Positions 23,671-34,622 of a stretch of 64,000 nucleotides of DNA are shown piece by piece (position 1 is the stretch's first letter; each line of letters begins with the position of its first letter). The stretch comes from Xestospongia muta (lineage: Eukaryota > Porifera > Demospongiae > Haplosclerida > Petrosiidae), in assembly GCA_963693285.1 (NCBI GenBank), contig OY848917.1, positions 29,027,245 through 29,091,244 of the forward strand, written 5' to 3'. The position numbers and the translations under genes were made by a program. A model generated the notes under the pieces. It was not told the DNA's origin. It worked only from the letters and a program-made list of their open reading frames with translations, and ran no database searches.

Positions 23671-24149
23671 CTAAGGAAATATAATTAGTAAATAAGTTAT
23701 AACAACACCAGTAAATAAAAGTAGATATGACAAGACAATAATAATCAAAATATTTTAAAAATATATTAGTATGAAAGATGTATACAACATAAGTGATAAT
23801 AAATCATTTAAAACAATTCATCTATTTTATATAGTTTATTATTATATTATTGAGCCTTAATTTATGTGAATGATTAAAATTGAAACTGTAACCAACTATA
23901 CACGTATTGTGCAATATAGAACAGTCACTCTTTAGTCACAATATTGTCAGTCATAATATTTCTTTTACTTTATATTGACATTAATATGTACATAACAATA
24001 CAAGTTTAGCTTAGGTATGACCTATTTTAGCAAATTACTTTATCACCTTGCACAGCCATAATTCACAGACAGCATGAAGATTAATACTAAATTTTTTGGC
24101 ATACACTGGGTATCTATATGAATTAAAGAATGACATTTATAGAAGTGTA

Positions 24150-24168
24150 ACAATATAATAATATATAC

Positions 24169-24201
<33 letters not shown>

Positions 24202-24365
24202 TGTATGTATGTATGTATGTATGTATGTGTGTGTGTATGTATGTATGTAGGTGTATGTATGTATGTATGTATGTATGTATGTATGTATGTATGTATGTAT
24301 GTATGTGTGTGTGTATGTATGTATGTATGTATGTATGTATGTATGTATGTATGTATGTATCTACG

Positions 24366-24402
<37 letters not shown>

Positions 24403-24416
24403 ATATATATATATGA
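24150..24416. repeat. microsatellite (TATG)n then (TA)n
   Basis: Right-arm counterpart of 6893-7078, longer here. Open frames across it on both strands are artefacts. Confidence 0.95.
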
Positions 24417-25704
24417 CAAGAACTCAAATTATTCTTTTTAAAATAGATTTTGTAAGCATACAAAAGGAATTATACCAACAATTAATAATTAATATACATG
24501 TAATGTGTGAATCTCATGAACAAAAACTTTATTTAGAAGTTACAATTCATATACAATACCCAAGTATAATAACTAGTTGAGCTATATTACTGATCAGTTA
24601 ACATTATTGGTCAACTATGCATTGTATATTACTATATTTGTTGTAGCTAAGCTAATGTATTCTTAATACATGGAAGTTAAGTTATCCAAACAATTTGTTT
24701 GCTTCAGTAATTGTCTATCAAACTAATATCCTAGTTTTATGAAATTTGACATAACATCTGTTGTACTGCTAAATTACAATAATAATAATAAGATTATTAC
24801 TTGTGACCTTTAAGCTGTTTCATTATTAAAGTATCTAATCAAGACCTGCCATGTATCATTATGATTCATATTATTAGCACAATCTATAAATCATGGTAAT
24901 ATTCATATTACAATAAGAAGATAAAGGATAGAGAGTGGTTAGCCACTCTATTCCCCCCTCCCTCCTTGAATCAGTCCTTAAACCCCTTGTTATACTACTG
25001 AGTTTAAAAACATATATATATCATATATATAAATTGTAAATGTTTAGACATGATTGGCTTACTTGTTATTTCAATGATGTTGTATCACTCTCCTTCAGGC
25101 TTGTACTAAGAAATTGATCCACCAAAATGTCCTACACTAGCTCAAATATTTCATTGATTACGAGAATTCCTAATATCGAGCTATAGTTCGTGGCCTTCAG
25201 CTCACGCGTAGGTGTGTATTACACTCAAGTGTGGGCGTGGCTTAATAGGTAACGTTCATCACTATAGTGGCGTCACTATATGATAGGGTATCTTTTTTTG
25301 AATACTGTATATACAATTTTCAGTGATTGGGATTTCTAAAAATTTTAAGGCTAACGTTTTGTGAGGCTGAGCCTTGCCATCAATTTAAACCATGCTTGTG
25401 TTGGAGTCAAATTTAAATTTGACTCCATTACAAACATAGTTAAAACTTATTAATAGAAGTATTGCTGGTTCATTAAAACTTAAACTATTTCAGTGTGTCT
25501 AGGTAGCTGGCACAGGCTATAGACGTTTTACTTTAGGTGGTCGGCATGTGTAAATTGACAAAGGGCTTATTTTATATACAACCAGACACTATATCACTAA
25601 TGTTATAAGGAGATTGAGTACTGAGAGGAATCTTAATGGCATTGAGCTCAGACATACTAGTGGTTCTAATCCTACTTATCATACAACAGAAAATCTGCAA
25701 ACCA

Positions 25705-26062
25705 ACAATGTTAAAGTTATTATATAAGATAATTTAAATACAAAAATTTCAAAATATCCATTTCTACAAAAAATTCTAAAAATTTCAGTTAACAAAAGTT
25801 CAAGTCGACAAACCTACAATAAACAGAGAAAATAATTATATTAACATCTCAATGATTGAGAACGTGTTTAGTAAGTTCTTTCTTGTTTTTTTTTCTTTTT
25901 TGTTTATACACATTCATGGACACATTATTTTTAAACTTGTTTAATTAAATATACTCTATATACAGTCTGTATTCTTCTCTGACAGTCCAGCTACTAGCTT
26001 TTATGGCTCAGAAATAGCTTGATTTTTCTCAAACTGTAGTTTGGTGTTAGAAGTTTGTATTA
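25705..26062 (-). pseudogene. internally deleted kinase-gene copy
   Basis: Minus-strand remnant. 25705-25950 resembles the 3' flank and last codons of the right-arm gene. From about 25975 it jumps to the coiled-coil region (AAATAGCTTGATTTTTCTCA, matching the EKDQAISEL coding) and stops at 26062. The kinase domain between them is missing. Together with 12236-12575 and 19235-19485 it shows that the locus once held more copies of this gene. Confidence 0.7.
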
Positions 26063-26192
26063 TACAAATCAATGGCCATTCCTCCTCCTTTCCAAGCCGT
26101 ATTGTTGTATATAGTGCAATCACTACACTCAATACTACCATTTCCATTATGCGACTCAATGTAGATTGCTGCTCCCCCCTTAGCCTCGTACC
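26063..26192 (-). pseudogene. inverted fragment of a beta-helix repeat gene
   Basis: The minus-strand translation IESHNGNGSIECSDCTIYNN then TAWKGGGMAIDL matches the ~34-residue repeat of the gene at 26834-30606 on the other strand. It is a single repeat unit joined directly to the deleted kinase copy. Confidence 0.8.
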
Positions 26193-26347
26193 CAGCCGTT
26201 AGAGTAGAACTCCTGGTGACTACTGCTTGGGCATGCGCGTAATTATTGAAACATGTTGACATCATAATTACTACTTTTTTAATTAAATGACGAATCGATG
26301 GGCTGGGTTTATAATGATGACGTTTCATTCACTACGTGAGTTTAAGC

Positions 26348-26608
26348 ATGGCTAGTCGAGTTTGTCGGTTATGCAGTGATTTAGTGGAAGCCAAAAGAGC
26401 AACAAACTTGTTCAGTGCTGTTGGGATGCAAAACAACTGGGTTTCTCGAATAACTTCTTTGCTTGATGCCATCATTTCGAAAGGTCATGGTCTCTCTTTA
26501 TATATTTGTATTAAGTGCAAACTTCGAATTGTTTCTCTTGAGAAATATCTTGCAGACTTAAAGGCATTCAAACAGCTGGTTTCTAGCTTCTTTAGAGCTT
26601 ACAGTTAG
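26348..26608 (+). CDS. small Cys-pair (ZAD-like) protein
   Basis: An 86-residue frame from the ATG at 26348 has two CxxC pairs, CRLC (residues 6-9) and CIKC (54-57), about 45 residues apart, followed by a helix-rich tail ending at TAG. That spacing resembles treble-clef zinc domains of the ZAD type (zinc-finger-associated domain), which mediate dimerisation in insect zinc-finger proteins. No zinc fingers follow before the stop. It may be a complete small protein, the first exon of a longer gene, or a domesticated transposon end. It lies ~225 bp before the beta-helix gene on the same strand. Confidence 0.4.
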   Translation: MASRVCRLCSDLVEAKRATNLFSAVGMQNNWVSRITSLLDAIISKGHGLSLYICIKCKLRIVSLEKYLADLKAFKQLVSSFFRAYS

Positions 26609-26833
26609 TTTCTATCAGTACTACAAGTAGCCATCACAATTAATCTAACATTGAGGTTAAAGGAATTTGACGTCATAGTTGACGGAGGATTCCTAGAGTA
26701 TACTATTTTCCAAGAAATCTGTGGAAATTAAACGCTCACCAGAAATACAACTTAAATTATCTTGTTTGTTCATCAATTTGACATTAATTCTCTATTGTTT
26801 GTTTGATCTTTCATTGTTAAATCTGCTGTTATC

Positions 26834-29800
26834 ATGAGCTGGTGTCATATCTATCATATAACATCAGTTATACTGATACTGTATATCTACAGTGGATATG
26901 TTACTGCTTCTGAGTATTATGTCTCTGCAGATCCTAATGGAGAACCGTGTCCTCGTACTGACCTACCTTGTCACAACCTCTCACACTATACTGCTGATTA
27001 TGCATTTTACTTCACTGATGACACAATCTTCTACTTCCTAGAGGGAACTTATACTCTACAAGGTACATTGGAGATCAGTGGTGTAAGTAATATAACCCTA
27101 CAGGGACTGGGTCATATAGAACAAGGCTTTCATGAGACAATTATGCAATCTACTTCAGTAATAAGGTGTAGTGATTATAACAGAAGTGGTATACAATTTA
27201 CTAATAGCACAGATGTCGTATTGAAATCATTAACAATAGCAAGCTATGGATTTAATTTGAATGGTAATTATAGTAATAGCTTAGTCTTTACTGACATCAA
27301 TAATGTCACGTTGGAATGGGTATCAGTCCAGAATAGTTCAGGTAGTGGACTCATTCTTTACAATGTTATTGATGTGTTAATCACCAATTCCACATTCGCT
27401 AATAATAGAGGTTCTAAGACTTATGTAGCCAATGTATTAATTTACTATGATGACCTGGTTAAAAAATGGTCCAGAGTTAATATTGTGAAATCAAATTTTA
27501 CACTGAGCTTAGGAAGTGGCATGACTTTGATGTATGATGTTTATAATGAAAGTAAAGTTGAGGTAGTCATTGAAAATAGTGAGTTTTCACATAATATTGT
27601 TCAATATGGAGGAATGTACATTTATATCAATAATGGAGGTGGTAGTATTGAGTTTAGTAATTGCACTATATACAACAATACTGCTTGGAATGGAGGAGCA
27701 GGAGTGTACATTGATTTGCATAATGGAAGTGGTAGTATTGAGTTTAGTCATTGTACTATATCTAACAATACTGCTTGGAATGGAGGAGAAGGAGGAGGAG
27801 TGTTGATTGAGTTGCATAATGGAAGTGGTAGTACTGAGTTTAGTAATTGCACTATATACAATAATATTGCTTGGAATGGAGGAGGAGGAGTGTACATTGA
27901 TTTGCATAATGGAATATATTAGCAGAGTTCAGTCATTGTACTATATCTAACAATACTGCTTGGAATGGAGGAGGAGTGTTCATTGAATTCCATAATGGAA
28001 GTGGTAGTACTGAGTTCAGTAATTGCAGTATATACAACAATACTGCTCTGTATGGAGGAGGAGTGTTCATTGATTTGCATAATGGAAGTGGTAGTATCGA
28101 GTTTATTAACAGTACTATAAACAACAATACTGCATACTATGGACCAGGACTGATCATTAGTGCTTTAGAATCTACTTCAACAAGTAGTATTCATTTTACA
28201 AATGTTTTGTTACAATTCAATAAACTGCCAAAAAAGCTTAACATATATCAATCTGCTGTGTTACTTATGAACATTGAAAATGTTATTTTTGACCAAATTG
28301 ACATTAGTAATCATAACACAACTGGTTTACTGAGTGTCAATAGCCTAATAATGTTTGATGGACATAGTACATTTGTAAACAATTCTGGCATTAATGGTGG
28401 AGGCATTAATTTATATGGATTCTCAAAATTATTATTAAAGCAGAACACAAAAATATCATTTGTCAATAATCATGCCAGTGAGTCAGGTGGAGGAATATTT
28501 GTGTCACAAGTTGTTGGTAGCATTGAAATGACAAATTGCCCCTTTAATGATTTGTCGTATTATAATAATGATACTAAGACAATATTATATTTTGTCAACA
28601 ATACAGCTGATATATCTGGTGATGTCTTGTATGGAGGTAAAATCTCTAAATGTACAAACTTTGACTTTGATTACCAATTTCATTATCCTCAGCAAACTGG
28701 TCTATCAGTTGTGTCATCAGATCCTATCAAAGTGTGTTTTTGTGAATCAAACATACAAAATTGCTCTATTACAAACTTCAATATAACAGCAATACCTGGA
28801 ATTAATGTCAATATATCACTAGCTACTGTTGGTAATAAAGATGGCTTAACAAAGGGTGTGATAAAATTGACAACAACAGATAGTATATTATCTACTGTAC
28901 AAACTGACAATACTAGACTAAATGCAACCTGTACCAATGTAACCTTCAAATTAACAGCAAACCCTTCACTGAACACAACAAACGTCTATGTAACACATGA
29001 AGGATTAATCAGTGAACTTATATCTGATGGCTATGATAAAGTCATTGAAGTTACCATTGAGTCCTGTCCAATTGGTTATCCATTAGTAAATGATGCTTGC
29101 ATTTGTAGATCTGAATTAAATACATCTTCAATAACTTGTGACATTGACACTCAAATTATAACTAGAGATGGTGATATGTGGATTGGTTATAATAATGACT
29201 CAGACTGTCTCATTGTTTATCCTCACTGCCCCTTTGATTACTGCAATGATGAAGCAGTTCAATTTAAAATCACTTCTCCTGATCCATAGTGTCTTCACAA
29301 TCGATCTGGCATACTCTGTGGACAATGTAGTGAAGGACTCAGTCTCATGTTAGGTTCCAATCAATGTGGACAATGTACTAATAACCACATAGCTCTTATC
29401 ATTCCATTTGCTTTAGCTGGTTTAGCACTGGTAGCTTTTATCATTACTTTAAACTTAACTGTGTCTGTGGGTACAATCAATGGACTTATATTTTACGCTA
29501 ATGTTGTGAAAATATATGAACCCATCTTCTTTCCCAATGGTCCTGTGAAACTTCTGAGTCAATTCATTTCTTGGCTCAATCTAGATCTGGGTATTGAGAC
29601 TTGTTTCATTGATGGTATGGATTCTTGCAGTAAGACATGGTTACAGTTTATCTTTCCAGCCTATGTTTGGTTTCTACTAATACTCATTGTAATATCATCA
29701 CAATATTCCAGCAAAGTGGTTCGACTTGTGGGTTCACAGGCAGTTCCAGTACTAGCCACTATGATCCTTCTCTCTTATACCAAACTGATACGTACCGTCT

Positions 29801-30606
29801 TCAAGGCCCTTTATTTCATCAATATTCAGTGTAATGGTAATAATAATGTAGCATTATTGAGGTGGTACATTGATGCTAATGTCCAACATGTAGGAGGTTA
29901 TTGTCATCTACCACTGTTCCTGTTTTCAGTGGCTGTACTCATTTTACTAATTGTTCCATACACTTTCTACCTTCTTGCTATACCATTATTTGAAGGACTT
30001 TTATCAAAATACATGTGTTGCTGCCAAACATATATGAAGCCTTTCTTTGATGCATATGGAGGTCCATATAAAGACAAGTGTCGTTTTTGGACTGGATTTT
30101 TACTACTTGTTCGTGTTATATTAGCACTGGTTGTGTCTCTAGATACTGAGGCTACTATAAGTTTGGATGTGTTAGCATCTCTTTTATTTGTTATTATATC
30201 AATGTACTTCCTTTTAAAAGGAATATATCGACATTTACCTTTGGCTTGTCTAGAGATGTCTTTTTTTCTTAATCTCATGTTTATAGCTTATGTGAATGTA
30301 CAAACCTATAAAGCGTCAAATTCAAGGCAACTGTTAAGTGTTGGTTTAGTATCAGTATCATTTGTACTATTCTGTGGTATAATTATCTATCATGTCTGGG
30401 ATCATCTGTCTAAATCTTGTTTAAAACAACCAATTGCAAAAGTTAGGAGCGTGTTCAAGAAACCTCCACGAGATTCTATTACTAAAGATGCAGAAATTCC
30501 TTTAATGCGTCCTGGATCCCCTGCTTTAATATGTGAAACTAGTTCAGTGACTGTGGTATCAGTAGTAATGAGACGAGACTCATTAGTGGATGATGAAGGT
30601 GACTAA
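26834..30606 (+). pseudogene. beta-helix / multi-transmembrane surface protein, broken by a frameshift and a stop
   Basis: The start at 26834 gives a signal peptide (MSWCHIYHITSVILILYIYS). Residues to ~770 are rich in Asn, Ser and Gly with repeating NCTIYNNTAWNGG units, typical of pectin-lyase-like right-handed beta-helices. A Cys-rich linker (SGILCGQCSEGLS) follows, then ~8 hydrophobic segments with the landmark FFDAYGGPYKDKCRFWTG and a ~60-residue cytoplasmic tail. I know this architecture as a large family in sponges; its function is unknown. Two defects interrupt the frame: a 1-nt deletion in a repeat unit near 27913 (stop at 27920-27922), and TAG at 29287-29289 just before the Cys linker. 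The rest is open with no introns, so decay is recent. Sequencing error is a possible cause of either. Confidence 0.8.
27600..28140 (+). repeat. tandem ~100-bp coding repeats (beta-helix rungs)
   Basis: Six units of about 33-35 codons, each with the pattern HNGSGSxEFSxCTIxNNTAW and a variable run of Gly-coding GGA. They are very similar at the DNA level, which points to recent unit gain. The frameshift lies in the fourth unit. Confidence 0.85.
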
Positions 30607-30929
30607 TGCTTGATTTTTTGATATATAATACAATTGTTTGAATTCTACCTCATAAAACTGATTATGTTTTGATTTGTATAACTTTATTTTTGATATGTAG
30701 TTAACAGTAACAACAGTATGTAATGTAAATAATAATATCATAGAAGTGTGTTATTATGTATTACTAAACTTACTGTTAATATTGTTTTTGTTTTTGTTGT
30801 TATTGTTATTTAGTATTAATTATGAAGGTACATTTTAAGTTTAAAATCTTTCTGAGCACAACCAATTGTATATTAAAATAAAGATGACATGACCAGTAAT
30901 TACCAGTTCATTTCAAATATCTATTCTTA
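30607..30929. other. 3' flank, nothing recognised
   Basis: AT-rich sequence after the beta-helix gene with short TTGTT-type runs. No gene is seen. Confidence 0.4.
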
Positions 30930-31636
30930 ATTGTGTCTATAAATTGAGAAACTCAATGAGTATCCACATCTGATAACAAAATAAAATATATAATATAAAA
31001 GAAACAGTTTTATTAAAAATTTATTAAATATATCATAGAGTTTGACATATGAAACTATTTTGGAATGAAAGTCCCATACTAGTAATATGAAGATTTATAC
31101 ATGAAGAGTTCATCTTTCCTCTATAAATGCTTACCAAATAATTTGATCACTCGAAGGACTTTAGTCATAAAATCCATCTCACCTCATACACATAACTATA
31201 TGTAGACAAAACAATAATTATACATTGACACTATGGATCATCTAGCTATTTGAATGACTATACACTATATTTAATATAACACACACTTGTTAGAACTGTA
31301 TAATTACTCTAATCTATAACAACTAACATTGTTACATCTTTCATTATTTTTTACGTGCAAGTACTCCACATAATTTAAATACTGTTTCTAATGGACACAT
31401 TCTATTGATTTTATTCATTTAAAATAGCAATTTATTATTTAACTGTTGTCATAGTTACTAGAATCTTATCAATTAATGTAAGGTCAATATATTGAGTTAC
31501 CACAAAGCCAAAACTCGTCTAGTTCTGTATGTATAAAGTCAACTAGAAGCCAAAAAGTACTCTTTGTAGTCTATGTCCAATAAATGAAGCCATAAGTGAG
31601 AAACAGATACTATTTCAACTTAACTAACTGGATTAT
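30930..31636. repeat. direct repeat R1, copy 2 (~700 bp)
   Basis: Same orientation as 4897-5597. It ends at ACTAACTGGATTA, exactly where the tandem-unit repeat A begins. No open frame is seen. Confidence 0.75.
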
Positions 31637-32716
31637 GCTTTGATCACTCTCAGAATACTAACACTTGTTAATAGAGCGTGTGTGAGGTATTCAAAAAGGA
31701 GGAGGGTCTAGCTAGCTAGACTATAGTATGTGAGGTATTCTGTATATTACATTCTTGTATTGTGTAGGGGTGTACAGTTAATAAAATTCATTGTTATTAT
31801 TTGATATTCATTGCCTCTTTTGATTGCATATCAGATGTCAGTCAGGTAGTTTTCAAGGCATCTGGTTGGTTGTAGGTCACATGACAAAACCATTTACTTG
31901 ATACTTATCATATTAGTCCAAAACATACATTTGTCTCTAGATATAGAGAAGGAAGACAGTTGCCATATTCTCTGTAGAAGTGATTTGATCTCCATGTACT
32001 TGACACCATAGACAAAAGAGCTGTACTGACTTGATTTGGCACTTGTTGAATAAGTTCGTAGTGGTAAGTTAGATTTAGTCACTATATTAAACCACAACAC
32101 TCAGTCAGTTATGTTAAGACTGAGCTCCACCCCTTAGTTAGCAACAAATAAAACATCTACCATGATAACTATTGAAGGTAGATGCTTTGGATGGAATTGG
32201 AAGCATTGCCTTTGTATTAATGACAATAGTAGTTTTAATCTCAAATTATGCTCTGTAAAACCACCCTCATCTGCCCTGAAAAGTGCCAAGTTTCTATCTT
32301 TTCCGTTGAGGCTATTGAGCAATGGTAGTTGGAAGGTGTATCAATGATTTTATATAGAGGCTTCAGGCAAGTGTTGATTGTAGTCCTGGAAAGTATAGAA
32401 CAGCTAAGCATACATGTTTAAGTATATTCAATAAGGGTGCTAATGTGCTGTAAATGGAGAAAGATTGAAAGCATGTGAGCTAGGAAATGTAACGTTATAT
32501 ATATATTGGTATAATCATAAGTTGTAATATGCCTTAGTTCAAACTGTGCCATTGTTCATCATCCACTAGTCACAATGAAAAGTTATAGGATTAACATGAG
32601 CAGAAACTCACTAGCTGTAATATTCTGCCTGTTACTAGCTGTAAACATGGTTAAGTTTACATAAGTGTAGAACAATTATTAAACAGGAAATGTTAAACGT
32701 CACATCCGGAGCACTT
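31637..32716. repeat. repeat A, copy 1 (upstream part of the ankyrin-gene tandem unit)
   Basis: Near-identical to 48215-49300. Parts recur at 47322-47680 and about 60900-62080. It contains a CTAGCTAGCTAGAC motif also found at the foldback element ends. Short open frames at 32134-32347 on both strands recur in the second copy but show no protein family. The sequence right after 32716 jumps to what in copy 2 lies 1336 bp further on. Confidence 0.8.
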
Positions 32717-34397
32717 GCCAATGAACACAAACTTTATTAATGGGAAAAATACTATAATTGCTGATTCAATATTTCAATATCCATGATTTTACTCTTCCTT
32801 GCCATAGAACGATGAGTTAGTTACTGGTGTTATACTTGGGAATATAGAAAATGTGAGATCATCTCTTGAGAATGGAGCTGATGTTAACACTACTAAAGAT
32901 GAGGTATAGTAACTACATAATACATATGGAAGCTAATATTGTAATAACATATCATTATAGTGATAGAGTTTTGATTATGGGTCTAATAAAATAGTTAACG
33001 TACTTTATGAAATTATATAATGGAATTGTTTTAAATGATTTGCAGAACTGGGTGTGTTTTTCTATTTTTGCATGTGATTTTAAAGTTCAAACTCAGTCTT
33101 AATGAAGCAATAACTATTAATCACAAGTACGTTTTATGTTGTTTTGTAATTTTCTTAGGATCGAGAAACTCCTTTATGCCTAGCAGCAAATTATGGTCAT
33201 TCTGATATAGTATCACTGTTAATAATTGCTGGAGGAGATCCCAATTTTACTCCTAACAAGGTAATTTATCTAGTAGGAAGTTCTATAGACAAATTACCTA
33301 ACTAAAATATTATTCAAAGAATATGTTGACTGATATTTTACTGTTTTAGGGTTTGTTACAATTTTATAGGACCGAGAAACACCTTTACTTAAGGCATCAA
33401 GCAATGGTTATACTGAAATAGTGTCACAGTTAATAGAGGCTGGAGGAGATCCTAATGCTGCTAGTAAAGTAATTTCTAGTGTTAAACTTATTACCAAGCA
33501 CACATTATGTACATGTGCATGTCCATTTCTCATCATTTTATCTTATTGCTATATAAACTTATACATACATTAATTTTATTTCATTGAAAATGAACTAGTC
33601 TTCATAAGGTCACATTTTCTTTTAGACACAAGAGACACCTTTACATTGGGCATCATTTAAAGGTCACACTGAAATTGTGTCACTGTTAATAAAGGCTGGA
33701 GCAAATCCTAATGCCACTAATAAAGTAATGTTTAATGCCAACCTTTCTAATTATGCATAAACCATTTTACTTAACCATTTAATTGTAGACATTTTAACTT
33801 CGTAGCGAAGATAATAGAACAATTACAGTAGCCCTCATCCATGTAGACTGAGAGATACCATAATTATTTCAATTTACTTTGACACTATTATCTTGTGGAT
33901 TGATAACGCATCTTTTCTAGGAGAGAGAAACACCTTTACATTGGGCAGCACGATGGGGTCATATTGAAATAGTATCACTGTTATTGCAGGCTGGTGGATA
34001 TCCTTTTGTTTTAAGCAAAGTAATATCTGTGCTATAATATTATAAAGAAGAAATAATTGGCAACTGCTTATTATCACTGTAAAAATTGGTTGATTGATTT
34101 AACCAATATATGGTTATACAGGTTGCAATGTATATAGCAAATTATTTGATGTAAAAAGTAAAGATCATGTACAGTTTTTTATTGCTAATTTTGTAAATAT
34201 ACTATTGAATTGATTGTTCATGTAGCTAATTGATAGAATTATGATGATTTGATTCTTTATAGACAAGATATATACAGGGATACATGTATTCAAAATGTCC
34301 ATGAATCCCTGTAATTTAGTTTATAATCTATGTGCATGAATGGTTTGCTTATACTTGGGAATGCTAGTTATTGACTTAGCAATCACAGACAAGCTGA

Positions 34398-34596
34398 TGT
34401 TGGAGAATAGTGATCTATAAGTATGAATATTTATGTAACATAGTTACGTAATACTACTTCCTGTTAATGATGGTATATTAAATGATTTTTTTTGTACTAT
34501 CTTATATATATATCTTTTGATCAATCTCTCTCGTTGACTTGTTTTTGTGATTATTGTTATCTCAAGAATTAATTCTTTGATTAGACTCTGCTAACA
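34398..34596 (+). repeat. Copia 5' LTR
   Basis: 199 bp, from TGTTGGAGAATAG to CTCTGCTAACA. The TATATATAT stretch near 34505 may be the promoter TATA region (inference). Confidence 0.95.
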
Positions 34597-34610
34597 GGTT
34601 ATGAGCCCAG
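34597..34610 (+). promoter_or_regulatory. primer binding site (initiator tRNA-Met half)
   Basis: GGTTATGAGCCCAG directly follows the LTR. Its complement CTGGGCTCATAACC has the form of a tRNA-iMet anticodon arm (stem CTGGG, loop with CAT). Drosophila copia primes from such an internal half of tRNA-iMet rather than from the tRNA 3' end. The match is by eye. Confidence 0.65.
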
Positions 34611-34622
34611 ATCGACGCTATT

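Larger units (their letters stand above)
19486..25665. repeat. large inverted repeat, right arm
   Basis: Reverse-complement partner of 5640-12235. Gene order is mirrored: kinase exon, coiled-coil exon, FERM exons, microsatellite, promoter motif, palindrome. Introns and flanks show moderate divergence with small indels, while a ~480 bp kinase stretch is almost identical. Confidence 0.9.

Noticed and set aside
24123..24580. Frames of 79-109 codons on both strands
   Set aside because: Simple-repeat artefacts in the right-arm microsatellite.
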